This document shows positions 34,425 through 45,655 of a stretch of DNA of 64,000 nt, one piece after another. Each line of letters starts with the position of its first letter. The first letter of the stretch is position 1. A program made the position numbers and the translations under genes. The notes beneath the pieces were generated by a model, which worked only from the letters and a program-made list of their open reading frames with translations, was not told the DNA's origin and searched no databases. The stretch lies in assembly GCA_963675135.1 (NCBI GenBank), contig OY776129.1, forward strand, positions 64,327,028 through 64,391,027. Direction: 5' to 3'. Source of the stretch: Galeopsis tetrahit. Its lineage: Eukaryota > Streptophyta > Magnoliopsida > Lamiales > Lamiaceae.

Positions 34425-35432
34425 GCCCAACTTTTTCACACAACGCCGATTGAAATTTGGATTTATTTGTGAGGCATGTTGCTTTTATTTTGTATTGCGA
34501 GATGATGATGAGCATGAGGCGTGCCATTCTGCTGTAAGTGATTTTGTTAAAATGAAATATTGCACTTTTCCTGTTAGACAAAATGCGAAAGTCACTTGAC
34601 TTTAATTATTGTTTTAAATCTGCTGTCTAGGCATCTATGTTTGGCGCTTCGAGACTGTGTGAGTCTAATGAAATTACGTTACAATAATGTTTCCATGGAT
34701 TGGGTTAAAGCCGAAGGTATTGAAAATGTTATATTATTTTGATTCTCGTCTGTTGGGTAATGTCGTTGATGTGTTATAATTCCTCAACAATAGTATTTAA
34801 TTACCAAGGATTGTTCGTTGCAATCGGATTGCATGAGGAGCTTTGTTTTGATAGGCATATGTAACATGGTGCAAGATCTAGAGAATAAATGGTTGGAAGA
34901 TCTTGATATTAGTAGCTTAGATTCGTATTATACTGCCGTAAGGGATGCATAAATTATGAATGTGAATGTGCAGTGGCTGCATAAAAGGCTCGATGAAATC
35001 AAAGATGCTCTTACTTTATCTGCAGAAGGCATGCTAAATGAAAGGAACGCTCGCCTTGTGAACATTGATCGAAAGAAGGAAGACCTCTTACTGCGTAGAC
35101 TGGAGATGATTAAATCTGACATTGAGGAGATTGAAGAGCAGCTAGGTCAAGAGGATGTGGTGGTAGACGAGCTGTGCAAAATATATGCTGACCATATGTC
35201 AAGAATTTCACAGTTCCACCAGCGTATCATGGACTCCTTTAATTTAATTAATGAACTATTATGGACTTATTCATCCTTTTCAGCAAACTGTGGAATGCTG
35301 CTGCCTGTTACAGTTACCACCGAGATGGAGTCTCTTCGTTATGTAAGCGAATTTGTATTTAATTATAATCTAGTACTGTGTAATAACTTGTGTGCATCAA
35401 ACAATCATTTCATTTCTGACAAAGTTGGATAG
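34425..35432 (+). pseudogene. Coiled-coil gene remnant, copy B (longer copy)
   Basis: Exon-like parts match copy A: about 34418-34535 (FICEACCFYFVLRDDDEHEA, GTAAGT donor), 34631-34716 (LRYNNVSMDWVKAEG, GTATTG donor), 34862-34950 (DLENKWLEDLDISSLDSYYT) and 34968-35340 (WLHKRLDEIKDALTLSAEG, NERNARLVNIDRKKEDLLL, MIKSDIEEIEEQLGQEDVVV, ELLWTYSSFSANCG, LLPVTVTTEMESLRY, then a GTAAGC donor). The last exon is fully open and strongly coiled-coil. Upstream pieces do not join in a single frame, and a TAA separates the LDSYYTAVRDA piece from MNVNVQWL. It is either a pseudogene or a gene whose exon joins I cannot resolve. Function unknown. Confidence 0.5.
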
Positions 35433-35536
35433 CTCAAGTGGTTAGAGCACCACTACCTAGGCCTTAGGTCCTGGGTTCGAGTCATGGGGAGGGGAAAAAG
35501 GGATGGATATTTAAACTTCCATAAAAAAAAAAAAAA
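35419..35536 (+). mobile_element. tRNA-derived SINE, copy 1
   Basis: A pol III box A (TAGCTCAAGTGG, 35430-35441) and box B (GGTTCGAGTC, 35474-35483) are spaced as in a tRNA. They are followed by a G/A-rich body and a poly(A) tail (35521-35536). The tRNA-like head has no proper acceptor stem, so it is not a tRNA gene. A second copy lies at 43030-43123 (minus). Confidence 0.85.
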
Positions 35537-36339
35537 ATCTTCAAGTTCTGATGATTAAATTTGATGTGAAGTTGGTTATTTTGAAATAAATAGATACTCC
35601 ACTAGCACTGTGTTATCTTGCTGTGAAGTTGGTTATTTTGAAATAAATAGATACTCCACTAGCACTATGTTATCTCATTTGGTTTGCTCATTATATAGGA
35701 ATAATATTTTTGTCCCTTGTATATAATTTTTTCAAATTTCTAACCCCTGCACTTTTTCTTCTATATTTTTATTTCTGCACCCTTTAGTTCGATGAATGTG
35801 TTTGGAAATCAAGACGGTTTTCAACAGGCCACTTACTTAAGCCAATCAATCTATGAAATTTTAATAACACTGATTTAGGCAAAACCTTCTCACAAATTAG
35901 TAGATAGAAATTGATGGAAAAAATAGAATGAAACTAGAACTTCAGACACTTCCACTTAAAGTTTAATCCTCAATTTAGGTTTGAAATCAATTTCAAACAC
36001 ATGTAAAAAAATAAAATACTCTATTAATAACATGCAACTAAATAAAGTTGATCATATAAACAACTAAACATAATTTTAATTAGTCATCTTGATCCGCATA
36101 TCTAAGAATTGGTGTGCATGCCTCAACTTAAATTTTATCTCTTTACTAGTGAAGGTGTCATTTTTAACTTTGATCATGTTATTTGGTTGTAAAGAATTGA
36201 TGTTTTTTTTTTTACATTGTTTTTGTTTAGGGATTATTGCTACCAAAATCAATATCAAGTAACATCGCCTAATGCAGTTTTTAATGTCAAATTATGGTGT
36301 TAATTACATTATTTAATATTTGTGTTAATAAAGAAACAA

Positions 36340-36790
36340 GTAATACAAATATCAATATCCAGTAATACCACACAGAGTGTATTCACTAATACCACACAGT
36401 GTATTCACTAATACCACATGTAATAACCAATAATACAAGATGTCTAATATGATGTTTAAAACTTTAAATTTAGGTGTTTAATGTTTCTGCTTCAAAATCA
36501 ATGTACAGTAATACCACACAGTGTATTGACTAATACTACATGTAATAATCAGTAATACAAGCTGTCTAACATGATGTTTAAAACTTTAAATTACATTGTT
36601 TAATGTTTCCGCTACAAAATCAATATCCATTAAAATCAAAATTATCGTGTGAATAAATAAACAATTAATACAATATCGATGTCCAGTAATACCACAAAGT
36701 GTATTCAGTAATACCAGATATCTGATATGATGTTTCATGTTTTTGCTATAAAATAACAATGTCCAATAATACCATATGCAATACGCAAAA
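36340..36790 (+). repeat. About 125-bp minisatellite with AGTAATACCACA motifs
   Basis: Order-conserved units: AAATCAAT(A/G)T(C/A)CAGTAATACCACA, GTGTATTCACTAATACCACA, TGTAATAA(C/T)CA(A/G)TAATACAA, ATGATGTTTAAAACTTTAAA. Two full units and a partial are visible; isolated AGTAATACC motifs continue to about 37090. A weak relative lies at 54700-54910 in the centre of the foldback element. The rest of 35537-37440 is AT-rich with no gene. Confidence 0.7.
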
Positions 36791-37444
36791 CAATCATCAA
36801 GTAAATTAATTGGGGATTCGGTGTTTTAGAACCAAACTCGTTCATTTGTGATTATTTTGATGTATTTGCCTTTTTTTTTTTTAATAGAGACTACTCTTGA
36901 CCCTTCCTATCACAACATTCTCTTCCACGTTCTGTTCTTGTATCTCACTGCACTATTCATTACAATCATATACTTCTTCATCTTGAATTTCATATATCTT
37001 CCCACCTGTAAATGAAACTGAATTCAGTAATACCACAAAAAATATTCAGTAATACTAGAGCTTATATCCAGTAATACCACATGTCTAATAATACAAAAAA
37101 CATAACAATTCTAATAACTCCAATTAAACACTGTCAAATTGTGGAAAAAATCACCTTCTTCTTCGCTGTGAGTATTTTTCCTATTAAAATTATCACAATC
37201 TTCATTGTTATGCATATTTCAATGATATTTCACTAACACCAATAGAATAATTTCAAAAAAAATTAGAGTAAGGAGAAGAAACTAATGGAAATTAGGGATT
37301 AAAACACAAATGCTATATATATCGGCGACGATGGGGCGACTGGGAGTCTTCACGCGCTCTTTTTATTTATTTATTTATTATTATTTGGGCCTTTGACTCG
37401 ATTCTGACCCACCTTTGGCCCATATTCCATTTTTGTGATGTAGG

Positions 37445-38453
37445 CACGGTACACCCGCGGGCACCTAAGTGTGACCCAAACCTAATTTCCACATAAAACC
37501 CTAATTCCTCTCTTCATCTTCATTTCTCTCATTTCCTCCCCCCATCTCACACCGACTGCCTCCGTCACCGCCTCTCTCTTCCCCCTTTTCCCCCACCAAC
37601 CCACACCATCCGCCGCTGCCAACGCGACCCCGCCACAACCCCAGTCGACGCGCCCCCTCCCTCTTCCCCAAATTTCTGTAAATTTCCCCCCTTCCCGCAA
37701 CCTCGTTCGGTCGCCCCCTCCCCCTATCCAACCGACGTCGTTGGCCCCGCCCTCGCAGCGGCGGCCCGTCCTCAACCTTTTTTTTTCTTCTAGATTTGTC
37801 TTCCCCGTTCGGCGGCCTCCCGCTCGCCGCCGCCTCCTTGTTTGTCCAAGTTGTCGGCCACTCCATTCAGGTTTGTTCATTCGGTCTCCCTCTCCCTTCC
37901 TCGATCTCGGTTCCACATTTTTTTAGTTAGGATTTTCTGCAGAAAAAATCTGCAACCCCCTCCCCCCCTTTTTTTTTTAATTTTCGACAGCTTAATGTCG
38001 ACCAAATACACTCTTGTCGATAAATTTTTGTTGATGAGAGTGTGTCTGGTCGACATTAAGTTGTCGAATTTTTATTTTTTTATTTTATTTCAACCAATCA
38101 GTGTCGACCGTATATACATTCGTCGACGAATCGTTGTCGACGGGAGTGTATATGGTCGACACTGGTTGGTCAAAATTTATAAAAAAATATATGTGATTTT
38201 TTCAAGTATATATTGTAATTTCTGAATTTTTTTGGCTTGGTGGTTATCGAAAATGGTGCCGACGGCGGCCGAAAGTGATGGTTTAGGGGAAAAGGGAAAG
38301 GAATGATAATAGGGGTGCGTCCAGCAAGGGGGTGCATTTAGTGCTCAACAATTTACTTAAAAGGGTATTTTTTTATTTTTCATCCTATTATTTTATTAAT
38401 AAATTAATTGGGGGAGTGCATCCTCCGAAAATAGAGGTGCATATAGTCAAACC
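37445..38453. mobile_element. Element A: GC-rich MULE-like element with paired GTCGAC hairpins
   Basis: The right end read outward gives GGGTTTGACTATATGCACCT, similar to the ends of the MULE at 49974. The left end (near GGCACGGTACACCCGCGGG) is less certain, and no target duplication was read. 37500-37900 is C-rich and open on both strands, giving low-complexity Arg/Gly or Pro/Ser frames. Then TTTTCTGCAGAAAA, two perfect-looking hairpins (37983-38068 and 38092-38170), and AT-rich DNA follow. A non-autonomous element with captured exon-like DNA is the best reading. Confidence 0.5.
37983..38170. repeat. Two adjacent GTCGAC-centred hairpins
   Basis: Hairpin 1 pairs TTCGACAGCTTAATGTCGAC with GTCGACATTAAGTTGTCGAA around CTCTTGTCGAT/TTGATGAGAG. 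Hairpin 2 pairs AACCAATCAGTGTCGACCGT with its complement ATGGTCGACACTGGTTGGT around CGTCGACG. Relatives lie at about 50612-50685 and about 52780-52965. Confidence 0.9.
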
Positions 38454-39602
38454 CTTTTTTATATGCAGCAGTTCACCCTGAGTGAGCTAATGTGGGCCTT
38501 TTTTCGAATTTCATTGAACTCATTAAGTCCATTCCCCTCCGCATAAAGCCCATGGTTTTTTGGGATTTAATTCAAATTTCAAAGCATATCCAACATTACA
38601 TTGGTAATAACAAGAAACTTCATCCTTATTTTCCTTAGAAACATGCTTGATGAAAACTTGAACAATTAGCAAACAATTAAGGGTACACGACGCAAATATT
38701 CAACAACTTTAATTTTCTCAAAACATAAAATGGTATAGTTGAAAAAAATATTTAGTCAAATTAAACATCTTGTTAAAAAACATTTCTTTCATTCATGTAT
38801 AGCAACAGTGATGACCTGATTTAAATATATTTTTTAAAACAATGTAACAAACAATCTTTATGTGGACAGTAAAAAAAAAAATACGGAGTACAAACTTTAT
38901 GGGGAAGGTGAAATATTATATTTTTAAGTAAGAATTGGGTTTCCACCATATTATTTTCGCTAAAGAAGAATGATTTCAAATTTTGTGATACAAAATATTT
39001 TTTTTCTATATTTGACTATTTAAATATTCATCAAAAAAGAAAGAAAGAACACTATATATGTAAATGTGTACAGTTGATATTATTAGATTATCAAATATTC
39101 ATCACACCAAGTCGTCATACGACAAATTAAATTAGGAAGGCGCGTTTTCGTGCACTTAAGCTTATGACTGCAACAAATTCGTCGTGAATTGTTCACTAAT
39201 TTAATTAGGAAGCAGATTTCGTGTGGTTTACTGTTACTAGTTTTTAGTATTACAAATCTGAAATCTTGCATCAATTGAAATTTTCTAATATTTTTTATTC
39301 GTATTCTAATACCATGAATATTCACAATTGATTTATGGTATTTTAGCAAATGATATTATATATCTCATTTCTAATACCATGAGTACACATACGCAATGTA
39401 ACAAATTGTTCAGATGATGTAGCAAGACTTGTGGAGTATGATTCTCTATAAACCTCAGATTCGAAATACACAAGAGGTAAATAATTTTTGAGGGATCAAT
39501 CCATATATATATTTTTTGAAGTCTCAAGTATTCGGTTAAATAACCAACTAATTTCGAGGGACCAATCCCACCACCCATTTGCGGTGGTTCCGTTTAAAGT
39601 TA

Positions 39603-39959
39603 GAGTTTTGTGCTTTGTATAAACTAACCCCATAGAAATCGTTTGCACCTTAGAGAGGAATACACTCTTAAGTCTCAAGTCAACATCACTAGGCTAACTC
39701 CTTGGTGTTCGTCCTCTAATGGAGTTTTGTGCTTTGTATAAACTAACCCCATAGAAATCGTTTGCACCTTAGAGAGGAATACACTCTTAAGTCTCAAGTC
39801 AACATCACTAGGCTAACTCCTTGGTGTTCGTCCTCTAATGGAGTTTTGTGCTTTGTATAAACTAACCCCATAGAAATCGTTTGCACCTTAGAGAGGAATA
39901 CACTCTTAAGTCTCAAGTCAACATCACTAGGCTAACTCCTTGGTGTTCGTCCTCTAATG
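39603..39959. repeat. 119-bp tandem repeat, three identical copies
   Basis: GAGTTTTGTGCTTTGTATAA starts at 39603, 39722 and 39841; the three 119-bp units look identical over their visible length. They are absent from the paralogous segment near 57120, so the amplification followed the segmental duplication. Confidence 0.95.
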
Positions 39960-40332
39960 GATAGTAGGATTGGTCCTCTAAATTAGTTGATTCTTGGGAC
40001 GGATATCAAGACTTTTAATAAAAGATTTTTAACAAAAATATGATATGATAAGGATATGTGATGATACAAACACGATAAAAATACAATATTTTTTTGTATT
40101 AATGTGATATAACATCATAACGACATGATAAGAAAATAACTAAATTTAAAATTGTGTTTAAAATTGTTATGTGCAATTATTAAATAACCTTAATTCGTAT
40201 TTCAGACCAACTACCTATGCGTACGCACTGCCAACGTACGTACTCACCACCTTTTGCCAATTACAATATCCGAATAATTATATAAAATATTAAATAAAGT
40301 AAGAATATTGTAAAATATTGTGGGGTTCACTA

Positions 40333-40468
40333 TTTCATGGCCTTGATATGCCCACCAATATCCAGCCATTCCAACCATGGGATTGCATCAGACAAAACAA
40401 ACACACCACTAAGATACAATGCTTTTTTCACCTCTTCTTTGAACTCCCAATCTTTGTCCACTCCTTTG
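40333..40468 (-). pseudogene. CYP82 exon fragment (duplicate of 63579-63714)
   Basis: Minus-strand reading gives the same peptide as the right-edge P450 (KGVDKDWEFKEEVKKALYL, SDAIPWLEWLDI). It stops abruptly at 40333 with no downstream coding or heme exon. The sequence on its far side (40469-40690) continues to match 63715-63930. It is a truncated duplicate; the breakpoint is inside the exon. Confidence 0.85.
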
Positions 40469-41190
40469 CTGCGCGCATCCCACATCACATCATTCTTATT
40501 ATAATTTATTCATTAATTAAACTATAGTAGTTCGAAAGTTTTTATTAACTTCCTCCTACAAAAATATGATATTTTCTATTTCTCTCATTTAGTTATTATG
40601 CCACAAGTTACAAAAATGTGCAGGCTCATACACAAAATTAATTTGGATAGTCTTTGTTTTTCTCTGTAAAAATACACATCTCATAAACATTTAGTCTTGT
40701 GTCATTTGAAACTATTTAGTCTTTCACCATGTGTTATTTGAGACGAATACTATTTTACACGTGTCAAGGAGAATGTGACTTTCCGACTTTTGCCACGTTA
40801 TAAATCTTAAATATTTTTTTAAAAATTGTTTTAATTGTATTTAATTGAAAACTGTTCATGCTTATACACGGATTTAGAATTTATTTTTTTGTTGGACCGA
40901 TAATTATCATTGCCCTTTTATATTTAGCATTTTAAAGTTAGTTTGAGAATTCACATAATGTTATCATATTGGTCAGGTTTATAATGAGCTTCTTCATTGT
41001 CTGCACTTGGTCCTAACGGAATGGAGAAAAATCTGACAGATCATGTAAGAAATTTTATCTTTATGTGTCGATAATGCATCCCTACATTATGTATTCATTA
41101 AAGAGTTAATATTTTTTAGTGGTTGGCTTTGTAGCAGTTTTGAGATTTTTACCAGGCTCATCTTCTGAATCAAGCAACTAATCACAAGAT

Positions 41191-41450
41191 GGAGGAAGTT
41201 TCAACAAGTCAAAGCCCGTCTTTTGAAGTATCAAATAGATCAAGAAGTGACACTTATAAACCTCCACAACCTCCACACCTGCGGAAAAAAAAAAAAAGTT
41301 GTGAGAAATGAATCTCATAAAGATGAGAAGAGTCTGGTTTCATCTAGACATGAAATTACATCAGATTCAGATTGTATGAAATTACATCAGAATCAGATTG
41401 TAGTGATAATGATAGATATCAACAGTATGAACTTTGCTAAGGTAAGATTG
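41191..41450 (+). pseudogene. Short coding-like remnant, unknown
   Basis: ATG at 41191 opens MEEVSTSQSPSFEVSNRSRS, then PPQPPHLRKKKKS, and stops. The same frame continues after the stop with SLVSSRHEITSDSDCMK and ends near a donor-like AAGGTAAGATT. The Ser-rich/basic composition is protein-like, but no family is recognised. Flanking 40691-41190 and 41451-42480 are AT-rich, with a duplicated GTTTGAGAGGTTGCACAAAT at 41937-41990 and a GATAATTTGGTTGATGAGAG duplication at 42111-42200. Confidence 0.25.
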
Positions 41451-42489
41451 ACTGCAATTATTTGTATTTAGGTTTATTCATTGTATCTTTAAACTTTTTC
41501 ATCCGTTTGAGTGCAATCAATTGTCCATTATAAGTTCTCTGGCCTTCAGACACCATTGTTCGTTGACATTCTGAAAAGAAAAGGTGAAGCTAGATTGTAA
41601 GAAGAACAAAGATAATTTTTGTAGCATTTGTTATTATGAATATATATATTGATTGGGGGCAGAGACAGTAATCTAGACATTGCAATTATATTATGTCCTA
41701 GATTTGTGGAGTTTAGGCTCTAGCAATGTATAAATGTATAATTTGGATAATTTACACATGGAGATTTATAAAATTACAATTTTCATATTCAAGGTGGTAT
41801 AATTTAAATCTCACCTTATTTAAAGTTATAAATCATTACAAAATACTCCGTAATTTATTTCAAATTACGTGAGATGGGCTTAGCCCATGGTTAAAATTTA
41901 GGTCATTAATAATGACAAAGGCTCCATTTTTTGGGATGTTTGAGAGGTTGCACAAATTGCATTGTTTGAGAGGTTGCACAAATTGCATATATATGAGGGA
42001 TAAATAAAATTTAACATTTGTAGTACTTACATGTATTTGTAAATTAAGGAGAATAAAGAGTTTTCTTTTACTTATTAAATATAAGTACAACCAAAACAAA
42101 AAACTAATGTTTGATAATTTGGTTGATGAGAGAGAGCAAAAACTAGTTTCTACAAAAACAAAAAACTAATGTTTGATAATTTGGTTGATGAGAGAGAGAT
42201 GGAGTTGATATTATATGAAGAATTTCTACAAAGCATACATTTCATTTATAGATAATATAAGGAAAAACTTCATCTTCATTTTAAATTAAATTATACTCCT
42301 ACAAAATACTGTACTAAACTTGCATGATACTACTACTAGTTAATAACTGAACATACAGTACAGTACAGTACAGTACCTAACAAAATACTCCACTACTTAT
42401 CCGTTTTTACATCCTGCTACTGCTGATAATGAAGGAGCTTACTTGGATTTAGATCGACTACTAAGATCACAAAAAAGATAGATGGCTCA

Positions 42490-43500
42490 ACTTCACAAGA
42501 CAAAATGTTCATCCTTCAATGTCTTCCAGGCAGGTTGCCACTCTGCAAGTCTTTCTTCATCAAAATAACTTTCACTTGTACTTTCTTGTGCAAGTGTATT
42601 CCAAAGGAAAGATACAGCTGCAATCCTCTGGTACTCCAAAATAAAGCATTCAATAGTTCTGAAGATAGCAGCAAATTCTCCACCCAACATTGAGCAGCAT
42701 CAACAGGCTCAGGTGTAAAATCCCAATTCCACCATTGTTCCTCGTCAAGAATTTTACAAACCATGAATCCACAGGCTTATATCAGACTTCCATTCTCTAC
42801 AACTTGGAGCTGCTGTTTTGAATATTTGGAACATCAAGATTCACCTCCACAATGGTTATGCTCTCTCTCTCTAGTGAAGGGCTAGAATGAAACCACCACA
42901 ATCATTAAGGAAAGGAAATTTGGTCGAGATGTCGTGGAAAAAAAAGGAATCAAAAACCAAAACGTTTCAACTCATAAGGTGGATGGATTAGACCATCACC
43001 GTCCACTCTCACATTTTCCTCAATCAGGGGACAACCCATCCCTTTTCCCCTCCCCATGACTCGAACCCGGGACCTAAGGCCTAGGTAGTGGTGCTCTAAC
43101 CACTTGAGCTATCCCACTTTGTCGGGGACAACCGGAGAACATATAAAAAGTACTCTTCGTAGACTAAAAAGGGATTTCAGTTTGGAACAACTTACATTCC
43201 CTTGATAAATATTGCACCCACTCAAAGATAATCTGATGAGGTTTTCGGATCCAATCACCTCTTGGGGCAAATCCAGCAAGCCATAAGCTTCAACTTCAAT
43301 CTCTAGGTTCTTAAACTCTCAACCTTGAGATTTAAATTTTCGTACCTTTCAATTCGGTTGTAAAGCTGCCATCCCTGAAATCGAACTTGAGGTTGGGGTG
43401 AGTCAACCAAGCGCTGTTCCAGCAGCTTCTTTCCCAGTGAGAAATGATTGTATGTGTTTGGGTACATGAATTTCGCCTTCATATCTATTTGCTTCCGCCA
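42490..43500 (-). pseudogene. Decayed gene remnant (possibly F-box/LRR-type)
   Basis: Minus-strand pieces: MKAKFMYPNTYNHFSLGKKL and QVRFQGWQLYNRIERYE (about 43330-43480); EAYGLLDLPQEVIGSENLIR and LSLSGCNIY (about 43200-43300), which read like a leucine-rich-repeat segment of an F-box/FBD/LRR protein; and DEEQWWNWDFTPEPVDAAQC (about 42640-42750). Stops and frame changes separate the pieces, and a SINE (43030-43123) lies among them. The F-box/LRR assignment is a guess from composition; the non-functional state is clearer than the family. Confidence 0.35.
43030..43123 (-). mobile_element. tRNA-derived SINE, copy 2
   Basis: Minus-strand box A TAGCTCAAGTGG (43100-43111) and box B GGTTCGAGTC (43058-43067), with the same intervening sequence (TTAGAGCACCACTACCTAGG) as copy 1. 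The 3' end is truncated, with no poly(A). It is inserted in a gene remnant. Confidence 0.85.
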
Positions 43501-43770
43501 TCGCTAACGGAAATGATTTTGATAAGAGAGGAGGGAGGGAGGTGTATATTTTAAAATTTCAAACAGGAAAAACAGATATATGCTGATGTATGATAGAGAA
43601 AGAAACGTGGCAACTCATGATCAACTTTCAAAGCGTTGATTTTACAATATCAATTAATATACTTTTTAATCCAAAAATTAATAAATTTACAAAATCAATG
43701 GAGTATTAATTACTCCAGCTACCCAACTTCTCTATCTCAATCACCTCTAATACATCTACTTATTATATTA

Positions 43771-44012
43771 CTCCCTCCGTCCGTCTATAAGCTTTCCGCT
43801 ACTTTTTGGCATAGAGATTAAGAAAAATAATTAAATAATAAATATAGTAAAAGTGATGTGATGTGATTGGAAGAAGGAGAGAGATAGAAATAAAAAGTAA
43901 AATATAAAATGAAGTGTAAAAAAAAAATACTTATAAAAAAGGGTAAGAAAAACTTATAAATAAACGGACTAAAATGGTAAAATGAGAAACTTATAAGTAG
44001 AGACAGAGTGAG
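43771..44012. mobile_element. Stowaway-type MITE
   Basis: CTCCCTCCGTCCGTCTATAA at the left, TTATAAGTAGAGACAGAGTGAG at the right, TA flanks. Same subfamily as 45075. Confidence 0.85.
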
Positions 44013-44191
44013 TAGTATTTCTTAACCTCCATGCCGAAGCTCATGAGGAGCTCTCCCCAAAATAGAGGGAGTACTATATAATGTAACATCAAATGCTATT
44101 TTTTAGTAGTACTTCGTATTTATTAGAAATTTATGGATATTTTATTAATATTTTTTCGACATTTTACAGATGTTAAGTTCAATATTTATTA

Positions 44192-44483
44192 CTCCCTCCG
44201 TCCAATTTTATTATGCCCACTTCTCCGGACACGGGTTTTAATAAATATTGATTAGTTTATTCATAAAGTAGATAAGTTGAGGGTATGATGGGGTATTGTG
44301 GGGTCCATTTATAAATAAATGATTGTCTATGAATAAAGTGAATGCCAAAATGGGTAAATAAGTGATGGTAGGAGGATGAAGATAAAGTAGTATGAATAGT
44401 ATTGTTTCTAAAAAGGGTATGAGCATAATAAAATTGGACAACCAAAAAAAGAAAGTGGGAATAATAAAATTGAACGGAGAGAG
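44192..44483. mobile_element. Stowaway-type MITE
   Basis: CTCCCTCCGTCCAATTTTAT at the left and ATAAAATTGAACGGAGAGAG at the right, TA flanks. Confidence 0.85.
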
Positions 44484-44681
44484 TATTTTTTACAAAAATA
44501 TCCTTATTCTCAATATCAATATAGATGATCTTAAAAAATTTACACTACACCCGTCTTTTATTAAGTTATTTAATATTTTGACCATATTTGTTAAGTTACT
44601 ACAGTATTTCTATGTTTTTTAATATCACAATATCTCTCTTTATCTTTTTTATTTTACATATCTAACTTCAATTGAGATGTA

Positions 44682-44961
44682 CTTCCTTTATCCCACCATT
44701 ACTTTCACATTTTCCTTTTTTAACGTTCCACAATAACTTTCAGACTCTTAAAATGAAAAATTATTTATAAACTTCATTTCATAATATTCTCAATTTTAAA
44801 CAAATGTCATTACTTTTTTTCCACACATACACAAAATTAACTAATTTCTTTACTTTATACATACAATTTTACAAAATTACCCTTCAAAATTTCACTAATT
44901 ATTACACTTTCCTAATATGTTTGTCCATCTACCTATAAAAGTATTTTTGGGACGGAGAGAG
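44682..44961. mobile_element. Stowaway-type MITE
   Basis: CTTCCTTTATCCCACCATTA at the left and TTTTTGGGACGGAGAGAG at the right. Interior TAACTTTCA and TTTCCACACATACACAAA are shared with 50036 and 52127. Confidence 0.8.
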
Positions 44962-45074
44962 TATTAAATATTACTCTACCTCCCGCCAAAAACTTAACAA
45001 TTAATTATTTTGAACAAAATGTCATAAGCTTCTAATTAAATTATAATAGCTCTCTAAATTTTTTGATTCCAAGT

Positions 45075-45309
45075 ACTCCCTCCGTCCACCTATAAGTTTC
45101 TCATTTTACCATTTTGGTCTGTCCGCCTATAAGCTTTCCATACCTTTTTTGGTAAGTACTTTTTTTTACATTTCACTTTATATCTTACTTTTATCTCTAT
45201 CTCTCTCCTCTCTCAATCATATCACATGTACTATATTTATTATTTAATCACTTTTTTTAATCTCTATACTAAAAAGTAACGTGAAGCTTTTATAGGCGGA
45301 CGGAGTGAG
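45075..45309. mobile_element. Stowaway-type MITE
   Basis: CTCCCTCCGTCCACCTATAA at the left and TTATAGGCGGACGGAGTGAG at the right. It is the fourth Stowaway in 1.6 kb. Confidence 0.85.
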
Positions 45310-45655
45310 TATCTCTTTTATACAGTCTACTCTAAATTTTTTTATTATTTTTTTTATCACTCTTTTACTTCAATTATTTACAAAATAATAGGTACGACTT
45401 ATTCAATATTTTCAGACCACTTCCCTTTGTCTCTTTGACTGAAAGTTTTTGGTTGCGTGCAGTAGTCAGCCTAGGCTGCAGGCGTTCAGTCTTTTAGTTG
45501 CATGCTGTGCCATGATCATGAGAGGTAGTGGTGTCCCATTTTCGGCAGACACTGATGACTGAACCATGGACGAAAATAACTTAGTTGAAGTATATCTCCA
45601 ATTAAATAATTTAATTTTACACCACTATCTCAAATTTAACGAAACATATGCATAA

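Larger units (their letters stand above)
38466..40690 (+). repeat. Segmental duplication, copy 1 (paralogue of parts of 51.38-63.93 kb)
   Basis: Blocks in order: 38466-38580 matches 51383-51481; 38926-39530 matches 55991-57120 (minus a hAT insert); 39990-40310 matches 58010-58140 and 58870-59300 (minus MITE inserts); 40333-40690 matches 63579-63930. Similarity is high, with small indels. Copy 1 lacks the plus-strand P450 gene and most of the minus-strand one. Confidence 0.85.

Noticed and set aside
35425..35490. tRNA gene
   Set aside because: Box A and box B are present, but acceptor and anticodon stems do not form, and a poly(A) tail and second dispersed copy show it is a SINE.
37482..37916. 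144-codon Arg/Gly-rich minus-strand ORF
   Set aside because: GC-rich island with open frames on both strands, inside a MULE-like element; no domain and no start context.
39603..39959. CRISPR-like direct repeats
   Set aside because: Head-to-tail 119-bp repeats without unique spacers in plant DNA; a simple tandem duplication.
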